DNA of 64,000 bases from an uncultured Prevotellaceae bacterium. GTDB taxonomy: Bacteria; Bacteroidota; Bacteroidia; Bacteroidales; Bacteroidaceae. The stretch lies in NCBI GenBank assembly GCA_902786665.1, contig CADADN010000003.1, positions 1 to 64,000 of the forward strand. Direction: 5' to 3'. This document shows positions 17,215 to 26,000 of this stretch, piece after piece (position 1 is the first letter of the stretch; each line of letters opens with the position of its first letter). The position numbers and the translations under genes were made by a program. Under the pieces are notes generated by a model. That model ran no database searches. It was not told the origin of the DNA and worked only from the letters and a program-made list of their open reading frames with translations.

Positions 17215-17490
17215 TTGGAAGTGAAATTATTTGACGATATGACGGCATACGTCAGAGACGTGACAAGTCTCATTTGGAATTATATACACCATCGTGAACA
17301 ATACCCCGAAAATGCCCAACTGGCTGTGCAACCAGAATTGATGGCTTCGGTTATCGAAGACCCTACGCAGTGCAGGCATTGTGACTTCTACGACCTGCGG
17401 ACGCTCATAAGCAAGGATGACCAAGGTGGTCTTGTGCCAAACCAACATGCCATCCAGAATATGGCCAACAGGTACTACCAGGCTGGATGA
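17215..17490 (+). CDS. Small protein of unknown function with a CxxC motif
   Basis: A 91-residue protein that I do not recognise as a named family. It is predicted helical at the N terminus (LFDDMTAYVRDVTSLIWNYI) and has a central CRHCDFYDLRTLI segment with a CxxC pair that could bind metal or form a disulfide. There is no signal peptide. The start is uncertain: TTG at 17215, GTG at 17221 or ATG at 17239. The regular codon use, the coherent hydrophobic pattern and a strong hairpin shortly after the stop codon support it as a real gene. It sits between two redox genes, so a role there is possible but unproven. Confidence 0.6.
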   Translation: MEVKLFDDMTAYVRDVTSLIWNYIHHREQYPENAQLAVQPELMASVIEDPTQCRHCDFYDLRTLISKDDQGGLVPNQHAIQNMANRYYQAG

Positions 17491-17524
17491 CGACACCATA
17501 AGTGTCGCTTAAGCAATACATCAA

Positions 17525-17571
17525 TAACGATGAAGCCTGTGTCGAACATATCGGCACAGGCTTCATCGTTA
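17525..17571. terminator. 17-bp perfect hairpin between convergent genes
   Basis: TAACGATGAAGCCTGTG (17525-17541) is a perfect inverted repeat of 17555-17571 with a 13-base loop. It lies between the convergent small gene (ending 17490) and the minus-strand aldo/keto reductase gene (ending 17631). A bidirectional terminator is the simplest reading, though T runs on either side are short. Confidence 0.6.
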
Positions 17572-17630
17572 CATATTCACCTGGAGGGACCTGCGTCGGA
17601 TTTGATATCCAACGCTTACTGCAGAGAGGA

Positions 17631-18998
17631 TTAGCTACGCAACGTTTCCACTATGCGACCCAACTGGTTGGGGATGCGAATCTGTTGTGGGCATTTCGGG
17701 AGGCAAGCCTCACAGTCCTGGCATTGGTTGGCCCAAGTGCCTTTGTCGGCAAGAGCTTTCTGGTAACCTTCTGCAAATTGCTTCTTGCGTGAAGCGAAGT
17801 CCGAGGCGCTGCTTTCGGGCAGAGGGATGATCTTTTTGTTGACGGCTTCGTTGTAATAGGCGAAGTTGCCGGGGATGTCCACACCATAAGGGCAGGGCAT
17901 GCAGTAGGCGCATGTGGTGCATGGGATGGTGGGCACGCCGGCCATCTGGTCGGCAATACGGGCAAGCAGGGAGTTCTCCGCTTCTGTGCAGGGGTCGAGA
18001 GGGGAGAAGGTGGCGACGTTTTCCTCAAGATGGTCCATACGGTTCATACCACTCAGCGTCGTCAGAATGTTGGGGAATGTGCCTACCCAACGGAAACCCC
18101 ACCGGGCAGGTGTGTCGTTGGGACGCAGTGCTTTCAATTCTTCGGCTGCCTCGTCTGATACGTTGCCAAGAGCACCGCCACGTAAAGGTTCCATGATGAC
18201 GCATTGGACACCTGTCTTCTCACACTTGTTGTATAAGTACTCCGCGTCGGCGTCGTTGCGACGACCGCCGCGGATGGAGGCGTGCCGCCAGTCAAGGTAG
18301 TTCATCTGGATTTGGGCGAAATCCCAATGGTATTCGTCCTGATGGTCTAAAAGCCAGTCGAATACGCGCACGTCGCCATGGTAGGAGAAACCAAGGTGGC
18401 GGATGCGGCCGGCTTCGCGTTCTTTTAACAGGAATTCGAGAAGACCGTTGTCGAAGAATCGTTGGTTCAGGGTGTCCATGCCGCCGCCACCGATGCCATG
18501 AAGCAGGTAGTAGTCGATATGATCCACCTTGAGGCGCTCGAATGACTGTTCATACATCTTTTTCGCCTCGTCGAATTGCCACGCGCGGGAGTTTTGATTC
18601 GACATCTTTGTTGCCACGTAGTATTTCTCACGAGGATGCCGAGATAGCGCATTGCCCATGAGAACTTCTGAGCGCCCACCCATGTACATCGGCGCAGTGT
18701 CAAAGTAGTTCACACCATGTTCAATGGCATAGTCCACCAGGCGGTTAACCTCTTCTTGGTCGTTTGGCAAGCGCATCATGCCGAAGCCCAATAGGGAAAT
18801 CTGTTCGCCTGAGCCATGTTGAACACGGTAGGTCATTCGGTTGATGGGGTCTCCAACCCTTTTCTTTTCCTGGGCGAATATGTTCAAAGGCTCCATGGCC
18901 ATCAAGGCCACTGCTGAACCTGCACCCAATCCCATGCGCCGTAGAAAATCACGACGGCCTTGGTCAATCTTTCTTATCTTCTTTGCCATGTCTTTCAC
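17631..18998 (-). CDS. Tat-exported aldo/keto reductase-ferredoxin protein (soluble paralogue)
   Basis: A 455-residue paralogue of the protein at 15162. The signal GRRDFLRRMGLGAGSAVALM is of the Tat type but lacks a lipobox cysteine and ends in an IFAQ-type cleavage site, so this one should be soluble in the periplasm. The barrel keeps NYFDTAPMY, YVATKMSN and YYLLHGIGGGG (Asp, Tyr, Lys, His). The C terminus has CTTCAYCMPCPYGVDIP and CQDCEACLPKCPQQIRIP for two [4Fe-4S] clusters. It is transcribed toward the other redox genes from a very good promoter at 19015-19045. The start may be at 18998 or at the next Met (18989), which is nearer to the usual length of Tat signals. Confidence 0.88.
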   Translation of the reverse strand: MKDMAKKIRKIDQGRRDFLRRMGLGAGSAVALMAMEPLNIFAQEKKRVGDPINRMTYRVQHGSGEQISLLGFGMMRLPNDQEEVNRLVDYAIEHGVNYFDTAPMYMGGRSEVLMGNALSRHPREKYYVATKMSNQNSRAWQFDEAKKMYEQSFERLKVDHIDYYLLHGIGGGGMDTLNQRFFDNGLLEFLLKEREAGRIRHLGFSYHGDVRVFDWLLDHQDEYHWDFAQIQMNYLDWRHASIRGGRRNDADAEYLYNKCEKTGVQCVIMEPLRGGALGNVSDEAAEELKALRPNDTPARWGFRWVGTFPNILTTLSGMNRMDHLEENVATFSPLDPCTEAENSLLARIADQMAGVPTIPCTTCAYCMPCPYGVDIPGNFAYYNEAVNKKIIPLPESSASDFASRKKQFAEGYQKALADKGTWANQCQDCEACLPKCPQQIRIPNQLGRIVETLRS

Positions 18999-19014
18999 AT
19001 TTGAATTTGCCCTA

Positions 19015-19045
19015 CAAATTTACAGATTTTTTCCTGTCCTACAAA
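19015..19045 (-). promoter_or_regulatory. Promoter of the soluble aldo/keto reductase gene
   Basis: On the minus strand TTTG (19045-19042) and TAAATTTG (19022-19015) are separated by exactly 19 bases. The predicted start of transcription is very close to the start codon, leaving a leader of only about ten bases. Confidence 0.7.
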
Positions 19046-19302
19046 ATTATTTCGTACTATTTTCAAATTTTTTCATAAATACGTCTCTAAGTCGTAGGGC
19101 AATGGACGCAATGGAAACTTTGAATTCGCTGATAATAGCTGATAAGCAACAAGTCGAGAAAGCTTTTGGGTGTCAATATGTGATGACAAACACGATGGCT
19201 TTGTCGGCTTAATTATCCTTATAACGTTGCTGAAAATGCTTAAAAAACGTTAATATCAAGGAAACAATTGTTCCAAATAATCCATCCAATCCAAAAAATC
19301 AC

Positions 19303-19310
19303 TATATTTG
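19303..19310 (+). promoter_or_regulatory. Putative -7 box for the sorting-domain-only protein
   Basis: TATATTTG fits TAnnTTTG and lies 27 bases before the ATG at 19338. There is no obvious TTTG box 19-20 bases upstream. Confidence 0.45.
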
Positions 19311-19337
19311 CATGTTGACAACATAAAACAAGCGCTT

Positions 19338-19652
19338 ATGAACAATAAAATACTTACATTGGTGCTCTCTGCTTTCTTGCTTGCAGGCGTGCCGGCTTTT
19401 GCCAGCGCGACTCCTGCCGTCGAGATATATGAGTTTGAGCAAGAGACCCCGACCATTACTATTTCGGTGACAGAGTCCACCCTGCATATTGCCGGCGCAA
19501 ACGGACAAGTGCTCCAAGTCTACAATGTGGCTGGAGTGCGTGTGATGAGCGTCAAAGTAGAGGGACAGGACAAGAAAATCGAACTCAACCTTCCCAAAGG
19601 ATGCTACATCGTCAAAGTGGGAAAGGTGGTGAGGAAAATCTCCATCAAGTAG
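19338..19652 (+). CDS. Small exported protein consisting of a signal peptide and a T9SS sorting-like domain
   Basis: A 104-residue protein. The first 23 or so residues are a signal peptide (MNNKILTLVLSAFLLAGVPAFA). After a short acidic linker, the last 65 residues resemble the C-terminal sorting or Por-type domain of T9SS cargo: LHIAGANGQVLQVYNVAGVR, then LNLPKGCYIVKVGKVVRKI at the very end. The same pattern (VYSVGGMKV, LPKGIYVVNGKKI) ends the C10 protease at 34902. No other domain is present. It may be exported by the T9SS as a bare sorting domain, or be the remnant of a larger cargo protein. A terminator follows. The ATG at 19338 is chosen because it starts the signal peptide. Confidence 0.7.
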   Translation: MNNKILTLVLSAFLLAGVPAFASATPAVEIYEFEQETPTITISVTESTLHIAGANGQVLQVYNVAGVRVMSVKVEGQDKKIELNLPKGCYIVKVGKVVRKISIK

Positions 19653-19677
19653 ACCTCTTATTTTTTAACGACCATGG

Positions 19678-19726
19678 CATGGACCTCTTGCTGAACCATT
19701 GTGGTGAGGGGTCCATGTCGTTTTTT
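19678..19726 (+). terminator. Rho-independent terminator
   Basis: CATGGACC (19678-19685) pairs with GGTCCATG (19710-19717), extended by further pairs inside, and is followed by TCG and six T residues. It ends the transcript of the 104-residue protein, 14 bases before the sigma factor gene. Confidence 0.7.
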
Positions 19727-19740
19727 GTAGCGATTGGTGA

Positions 19741-20286
19741 ATGGCATTTGACGAGAAGGGTGTGCTGAAACTTCTGGCTGACCCTGCAACCCAAAGAAAG
19801 GCTTTTGAGCAAATCGTCGTCCAATATGGCGAACAGCTGTATTGGAAAATTAGACGCATCGTTCTCGTACATGAAGATGCCGATGACGTATTGCAAAACT
19901 CCTTTGTCAAGGCATGGGTCAACCTTCCTGATTTCAGGGGGCAATCGAAAATCGCCACGTGGCTTTACCGCATTGCTATCAATGAGTCTCTCGACTTCCT
20001 TAGAAAAAAGAAACATCTTCAGGGGACAAGCATGGATGAGGCGGCGGGTGTGGCTGCCATGTTGCTAGCCGATGAGTATTTTGACGGAGATAAAGCACAG
20101 GCCATACTTCAAGAGGCTATTGCCACCCTGCCCGATGTTCAGAGGACTGTCTTCAACCTCAGATACTATGACAATATGAAATATAGTGAGATGAGCCAAA
20201 TGCTCAAAACTTCGGAAGGGGCCCTTAAGGCTTCCTACCACCATGCCGTGCAGAAGGTTACTGCATATGTCAATGCGCATAAATGA
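19741..20286 (+). CDS. RNA polymerase ECF-type sigma factor
   Basis: A 181-residue sigma-70 family protein of the extracytoplasmic function class. Region 2 is visible as AFEQIVVQYGEQLYWKIRRI (about residues 21-40), DADDVLQNSFVKAWVNL and the promoter-melting part KIATWLYRIAINESLDFLR. Region 4 is LPDVQRTVFNLRYYDNMKYSEMSQMLKTSEGALKASYHHA, read here in two parts around residues 130-170. The target promoters are unknown. No anti-sigma gene follows; the next gene, 45 bases away, encodes an alcohol dehydrogenase. The gene begins right after a terminator, so it needs a promoter inside or just after it that I could not identify. Confidence 0.92.
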   Translation: MAFDEKGVLKLLADPATQRKAFEQIVVQYGEQLYWKIRRIVLVHEDADDVLQNSFVKAWVNLPDFRGQSKIATWLYRIAINESLDFLRKKKHLQGTSMDEAAGVAAMLLADEYFDGDKAQAILQEAIATLPDVQRTVFNLRYYDNMKYSEMSQMLKTSEGALKASYHHAVQKVTAYVNAHK

Positions 20287-20331
20287 GAATGGCTCTTCTC
20301 GCTTTAATCAAACATACTATCTATCACAACT

Positions 20332-21513
20332 ATGAAAGATTTTAATTTTTACGCACCCACGGAAGTGGTGTTTGGAAAAGAGGCCGAGGAACAAGTGGCC
20401 TCATTGGTCAAGAAATATGGTGGCAAGAATGTTCTCCTGCATTTTGGAGGAAAAAGTGCCAAAGCGTCTGGGCTGCTCGACAAGGTCATCCAACTGCTCG
20501 ATGAACAAGGTGTCTCACATGTTGAACTGGGAGGCGTGGTTCCCAATCCCAGGCTTTCGCTCGTAAAGAAAGGCATTTCGCTATGCAGGGAGAAAAAGGT
20601 GGACTTCATCCTCGCCATTGGAGGAGGAAGTGTCATCGATTCTGCAAAGGCCATTGGCTATGGAGTGGGCTATGAGGGAGAGCCATGGGACTTCTGGGAG
20701 GGGAAGGCAAAGCCTGCATCCTGCCTGCCCATCGGGGTCGTACTCACCATACCGGCCGCTGGCTCGGAAATGAGCAACAGTTGTGTCATAACCAATGATG
20801 TCAACAACGACAAAAGAGGTATCAATAGTAATCTTTGCAGATGCAAGTTCTGCATCATGAATCCGGAGCGTACTTTCACACTTCCTCCATATCAGACGGC
20901 GGCTGGTGCCACTGACATTATGATGCACACCATCGAGCGTTATTTCACTATACATCAGGATATGACGCTCACCGACGCCTTGGCAGAGGCGTTGCTACGT
21001 ACGGTCAAGGATAGTGCACTGGAGGTGATGCGTAATCCTGAAGATTATCGCAATAGGGCACAGATCATGTGGGCGGGGAGTCTGTCGCACAACGACCTCA
21101 TGGAATGTGGCTCTGCAAAGGATTTTGCCACACATAGATTGGAGCATGAGCTCAGTGCCATGTTTGATGTCACCCATGGGGCAGGACTGGCTGCCATCTG
21201 GGGCAGCTGGGCGCGATTCGTGATGCCTGGCAACGAGGCAAGGTTCGCTCGGTTCGCAGTCAATGTGATGGGAGTGGATAATGATTTCACCGACACACGG
21301 CGGACGGCGGAGAAGGGCATTGAGGCCATGGAAAGGTTCTTTGAGCAAATAGGAATGCCCATCAGCATCCACCAACTGTTGGGACGCGACATCACCGACG
21401 AAGAAATAGAGGAGATGGCCAGAAGGGCGAGTCACGATGGTGCCATCACCTTGGGAAACATCAAGGTGCTGAAAAGGGAAGACATGGTGACAATTTACCA
21501 TATGGCAAAATAA
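20332..21513 (+). CDS. Iron-containing alcohol dehydrogenase (butanol dehydrogenase/YqhD-like)
   Basis: A 393-residue group III alcohol dehydrogenase. The nucleotide-binding motif GGGSVIDSAKAIG (about residues 96-108) and the metal-site segment AAGATDIMMHTIERYF (about 190-205) with the following HRLEHELSAMFDVTHGAGLA (about 266-285) supply the Asp and His ligands. The overall layout matches BdhA/YqhD enzymes that reduce aldehydes to alcohols with NADPH. It would act in the cytoplasm in fermentation or aldehyde detoxification. The MATE transporter gene starts three bases after it, so the two are probably in one transcript. Confidence 0.92.
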   Translation: MKDFNFYAPTEVVFGKEAEEQVASLVKKYGGKNVLLHFGGKSAKASGLLDKVIQLLDEQGVSHVELGGVVPNPRLSLVKKGISLCREKKVDFILAIGGGSVIDSAKAIGYGVGYEGEPWDFWEGKAKPASCLPIGVVLTIPAAGSEMSNSCVITNDVNNDKRGINSNLCRCKFCIMNPERTFTLPPYQTAAGATDIMMHTIERYFTIHQDMTLTDALAEALLRTVKDSALEVMRNPEDYRNRAQIMWAGSLSHNDLMECGSAKDFATHRLEHELSAMFDVTHGAGLAAIWGSWARFVMPGNEARFARFAVNVMGVDNDFTDTRRTAEKGIEAMERFFEQIGMPISIHQLLGRDITDEEIEEMARRASHDGAITLGNIKVLKREDMVTIYHMAK

Positions 21514-21516
21514 GGG

Positions 21517-22812
21517 ATGGTGCGAAACCGCCTCATCCTGCAACTGGCACTGCCTTCCATCGTCTCCAACATCACCGTGCCGCTATTGGGCTTGGTCGAT
21601 GTAGCCATCGTGGGGCATATGGGGGGAGCCGTTTATATTGGAGCCATCTCCGTTGGGGCGATGGTGTTCAACATCATTTACTGGATTTTCGGCTTCTTGA
21701 GAATGGGAACCAGTGGCATGACATCACAAGCACTTGGGAGGAGGAATCTCGCTGATGTCTTGCAGTTGTTGTGCAGGTCTGTAGCTGTTGCCATCGCGGT
21801 GGCGATGACCATTCTGATATTGCAGGTTCCCATCAAGTGGCTCGCATTCCTAGTTGTCAACCCGGAGAAAGAAGTGATGGGTCTGGCGTCTTCCTATTTC
21901 GACATATGCGTGTGGGGGGCGCCGGCCATGCTCGTCTTGTACAGCCTGTCGGGGTGGTTTGTCGGCATGCAAAACACACGCATTCCCATGATGATTTCCA
22001 TCATTCAGAATGTGGTCAACATTTTGGCAAGCCTAACCTTGGTGTATGGGTGTGGAATGAAGGTGGAAGGGGTGGCCTGTGGTACTTTGTTCGCTCAATA
22101 CGTGGGCTGTGCCATTGCCATCATACTTTGGGCAAAAGTATACGGGAGGTTGACGAAACATTTTGTAAGGGAAGGGTTGTTTGATTTTGTTAAAATGTTG
22201 GAATTTTTCAAAGTGAATTACCACATATTCCTTAGAACATTGTGTCTCGTTGCAGTCAACCTCTTCTTTTTGGCTGCTGGAGCAAGGCAAGGCGCTGTCA
22301 TGCTCGCTGTCAACACACTCCTTGTGCAATTATATATATTGTTTTCATATTTTCTCGATGGATTCGCCTTTGCAGGGGAAGCATTGTGTGGCAGATACCA
22401 TGGAGCTGCAAATTCCACTGCATTCAAGGAGACAGTAAGGCTGGTTTTCGCTTGGGGAGGTGCGATAGCCATTGTTTTTACATTAATTTATGCCATTGGA
22501 GGACAATGGTTTCTGAATGTCCTTACCGATGAAAGGTCAGTGGCTGAGGCGGCGGTGGATTATTTGCCTTGGGCTGTGGCGGTACCCTTGGCAGGTGTGG
22601 CTGCTTTCGTGTGGGACGGGGTGTTCATCGGTGTGACGGCAACCAAGGGGATGCTGCTTTCTTCTGTCGTAGCCACCATCGTCTTCTTCTCCGTATATCT
22701 TATAGGAAAGGATGCTTACGCCAACCATGCATTGTGGCTTGCTTTTGTGGCCTTCTTGATAACCAGGGGCATCGTGCAGACAATTATCTATTCCAAAGGA
22801 TTTGGAAAATGA
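21517..22812 (+). CDS. MATE family efflux transporter (DinF-like)
   Basis: A 431-residue inner-membrane protein with about 12 hydrophobic segments. The opening stretch LALPSIVSNITVPLLGLVD and the MGTSGMTSQALG motif (about residues 64-75) are typical of the DinF branch of MATE transporters, which export cationic compounds in exchange for Na+ or H+. The substrate cannot be predicted. The start codon is three bases behind the alcohol dehydrogenase stop codon. The length is slightly shorter than average but complete. Confidence 0.9.
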   Translation: MVRNRLILQLALPSIVSNITVPLLGLVDVAIVGHMGGAVYIGAISVGAMVFNIIYWIFGFLRMGTSGMTSQALGRRNLADVLQLLCRSVAVAIAVAMTILILQVPIKWLAFLVVNPEKEVMGLASSYFDICVWGAPAMLVLYSLSGWFVGMQNTRIPMMISIIQNVVNILASLTLVYGCGMKVEGVACGTLFAQYVGCAIAIILWAKVYGRLTKHFVREGLFDFVKMLEFFKVNYHIFLRTLCLVAVNLFFLAAGARQGAVMLAVNTLLVQLYILFSYFLDGFAFAGEALCGRYHGAANSTAFKETVRLVFAWGGAIAIVFTLIYAIGGQWFLNVLTDERSVAEAAVDYLPWAVAVPLAGVAAFVWDGVFIGVTATKGMLLSSVVATIVFFSVYLIGKDAYANHALWLAFVAFLITRGIVQTIIYSKGFGK

Positions 22813-22920
22813 TGTTATTTGTAAAATAAAGTGACAGTAATTCGCGCTTTTCTTTTTATATAATAACACGCGAAATATTAATAATTAGCCGCTCAAAAGG
22901 CATTTTTCCGCTATTTTTCT

Positions 22921-22950
22921 TTTGAGTTTCGCTAAATTTTCCTATCTTTG
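22921..22950 (+). promoter_or_regulatory. Promoter of the alpha-2-macroglobulin operon
   Basis: TTTG (22921-22924) and TATCTTTG (22943-22950) are separated by 18 bases, close to the Bacteroidetes consensus. The leader to the ATG at 23056 would be about 100 bases. Confidence 0.65.
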
Positions 22951-23055
22951 TATCCAAAATACACTTATTTCGCTTCGTTTGCCGTCAAGGCTGTCTGTAA
23001 AGTAGGTGATGGCGGTATGCTCGAATTTAGAAAACAATCTTCTTGAGTGCGATTG

Positions 23056-26000
23056 ATGATGAAATATTTTTTTGTCTTATTAACTATATTTTGGGCTCCT
23101 ATGGATTTGATTGCACAGTCCTATGAGAGTCTCTGGGGGCAGGTGGAAGCTGCCCGCAGGGATGACTTGCCAAAAAATCAGTTGGAAGTCTTGAACACCA
23201 TTGTGGATAAGGCTACCAAGGAGAAAGAGTATGGGCATCTCATCAAGGCGCAACTTAGGAAGGTGGAGGCCATCACGGCCGTTACGCCAGACTCGTTGAA
23301 TCCTGAGGTGGACAGGCTGGTCAAATGGGAGCAGACGGTGAGAGGGAAGGATGAAGTTCTTGCTGCTGTACTGCAGTCCCTGCTGGGAAGAATATACCAG
23401 AGCAATCCCACTCTCGACATCGACAATGGGGCGCAAATCGGAAATGGCTATTTCAAGCAATCGCTTTCCAACAAACGCTTGTTGGCTGATGCCAAGACTG
23501 GAAAATTCGTGCCTGCTCTCAATGAGGGGGTAGACAGCAAGTATTTCAACAACGACTTGCTCCATGTGTTGGGCATGCAAGCCGAGGATTATGAAGCATT
23601 GCTCGAATTCTATGAAAATGAGGGTAATCGGGAAGCAGCCTGCCTTGTCGCCGCAAGCATACTCAGAAGGATGCCAAAGAAATTGGCTGACAGGAAAGAG
23701 GAATCTTCAACCAGGCTTCATAAGGCCGACTCCCTCTTGCAAAAGTATGGAGACCTCGAGGTGGCCGGTGAACTCGCCATTGTCAAATATCAATTCTTGG
23801 AGGAAGTGAATGATGTCAAAGCAGAGCGGTTGATAAGGTTCATCGATGAAGCAAAGGCGAAATGGGGTAGGTGGCCGAGGTTGGTTGCTCTTGACAATGC
23901 CATGGACGGCTTGACTCAACCTTGTTTCCACGTCGATGCTGGATGTCAGATGATATTACCTGGAACAAGTCGGATGATCAAGGTGGATGATGCCAGGAAC
24001 ATCCCGTCGCTGACGGTGAGATTGGCAAGAACCGACATCGATGTCTCCAAGGAGTATTATTTGTTCAATGAAAGCGACTTGGCCGAAGTAAGGAAAGCCA
24101 TTGTGAAGGGGTCGGAAATGGAATTCACCCATCATTACAATGGTCACCAGCCATATGAGCACTTCAATGACAGCCTGGAATTGCCACCTTTGAAGAAAGG
24201 GACTTATTTGTTGGAGTTTGAAGCCGGAGACAGTGATGTGAACGTTGAAAGGACGTTGATGTATGTCAGTGACGTCTTACTCATTTGCGAGCCGCAACCC
24301 GATGATGCCGTACGCCTCATTGCCGTGAGTGCTACTACGGGAAAGCCTCTACCGAAGGCTAAAATACGTGTCTCATATATAGCATCGAACACCACACTTG
24401 TCTGTAATGCAAAAGGTGAGGTGATGTATCAAAAGGATGAGAATGATTACGGACAACCTGAATTCTATGTATATACCAACGATGACCATTATTGCCCGTC
24501 ACAGCAATTGTGGTATGGGCGTTATTCTTTTTCCAGGCCGTCGGAAGTTAAGACCACCACTGCAATATACACGGACAGGAGCATATACAGGCCTGGACAG
24601 CAAGTGCATGTCGGTTTGATAAGATACGAATGCTTGAGAGGTTTGGAGACGAAAGCGTTGGAGGGAGAAAAACTGGAGGTCGTACTCAGGGATGCCAACT
24701 ACAAGGAGGTGGCCACCAAAAACGTGGTGACCGACAAGTTCGGCAAGGCTGATGTCGATTTCCAACTCCCCGAAAGTGGACTGACAGGCAGATTCACCAT
24801 CACTGCAAATGGTGGGAGCACTTCCTTCAGGGTGGAGGAATACAAGCGACCTACATTCGAAGTGGAGATTCCAAACGTGGAGGAGGTCTACAAGAACGGG
24901 GACACCATCCAAGTGAAAGGATATGCCAAAACTTATGCCGGAGTGCCTGTGCAGGGAGCAAAGGTGGAATATACGGTGAAAAGGGAAACGTCTTGGTGGT
25001 GGAGAAACGGTAGAGGCGGCGATGAAGTGCTGGTTGCCGACAGCACCATCACCGACGAAGAGGGAGCATTCTATATGCGTGTTCCCATGTTGATGCCCGA
25101 CACCGACGATGAAGACCGATATGGATGGAGTTGGGTGCGTTTTTATGACATAGCCATCCAGGCCATGGTCACAGACCAGGCTTTCGAAACCCATGAGGCA
25201 AAGTTGACATTGCCATTGAGCAACAAGTCTACCGCATTCAGCATGTCTGTGACAGAAAGGATGCGAAAGGATGAGATGAAACCTGTCAGATTCTCCTTGA
25301 GAAATGCATCTGGGAAGGAGATTGACGGCATCGTGGCATACACCATCGACGGCGGTGGCAATTTCACGGCTGAAGCCAACAACGACGTGGCGCTACCTGC
25401 ATTGGACTCTGGTCGTCACACGATTGAGGCCGTATGCATGGGAGACACTGTGAAGAAGGATTTCGTGGTGTTCTCTCTTGATGACAAGAAACCTTGTGTG
25501 GAAACACATGACTGGTTCTATGCTTCTGACAGCCAATTCCCAAGCGATGGCACGCCGGTGTATGTGCAAGTTGGTTCTTCCGACCGTGACACAAGGGTTT
25601 ATTATAGCGTGTTTACAGAAGAAAAGGTTTTGGAACAAGGAGCCTTCACGCTTGACAATGCAATCCAGACACGACGCTGGGTGTATGATGAGAAGTATGC
25701 CTCAGGATTGTTCCTTAACTTCGCATGGGTGAGGGAAGGGAAAGTGTATTCGCATACACTTTCCATCAAGAGGCCAATGCCCGACAAGCGCATCATGCTC
25801 ACATGGCATACTTTCAGGGATAAACTAAAACCCGGAGATGAGGAAACATGGGTGCTCAAGGCATTATATCCCGATGGAAAACCTGCAGATGCACAACTCA
25901 TGGCAACCCTCTACGACAAGTCGCTTGACCAAATCTCATCACACGGCTGGTATTTCAACGACCTCGTCGGGGTGTATACGCCTAACACCTACTGGAGGGC

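Larger units (their letters stand above)
18999..19337. other. Divergent intergenic region of about 340 bases
   Basis: It holds the promoter of the minus-strand reductase gene (19015-19045) and a likely -7 box for the plus-strand small protein (19303-19310). A 36-codon open stretch (19101-19211) has no other support. No RNA gene or repeat was recognised in the 200 bases between the two promoters. Confidence 0.5.

Noticed and set aside
19101-19211. 36-codon open stretch in the region between reductase and sorting-domain gene
   Set aside because: No promoter box, no typical composition and no recognisable motif; kept only as a remark in the intergenic entry.
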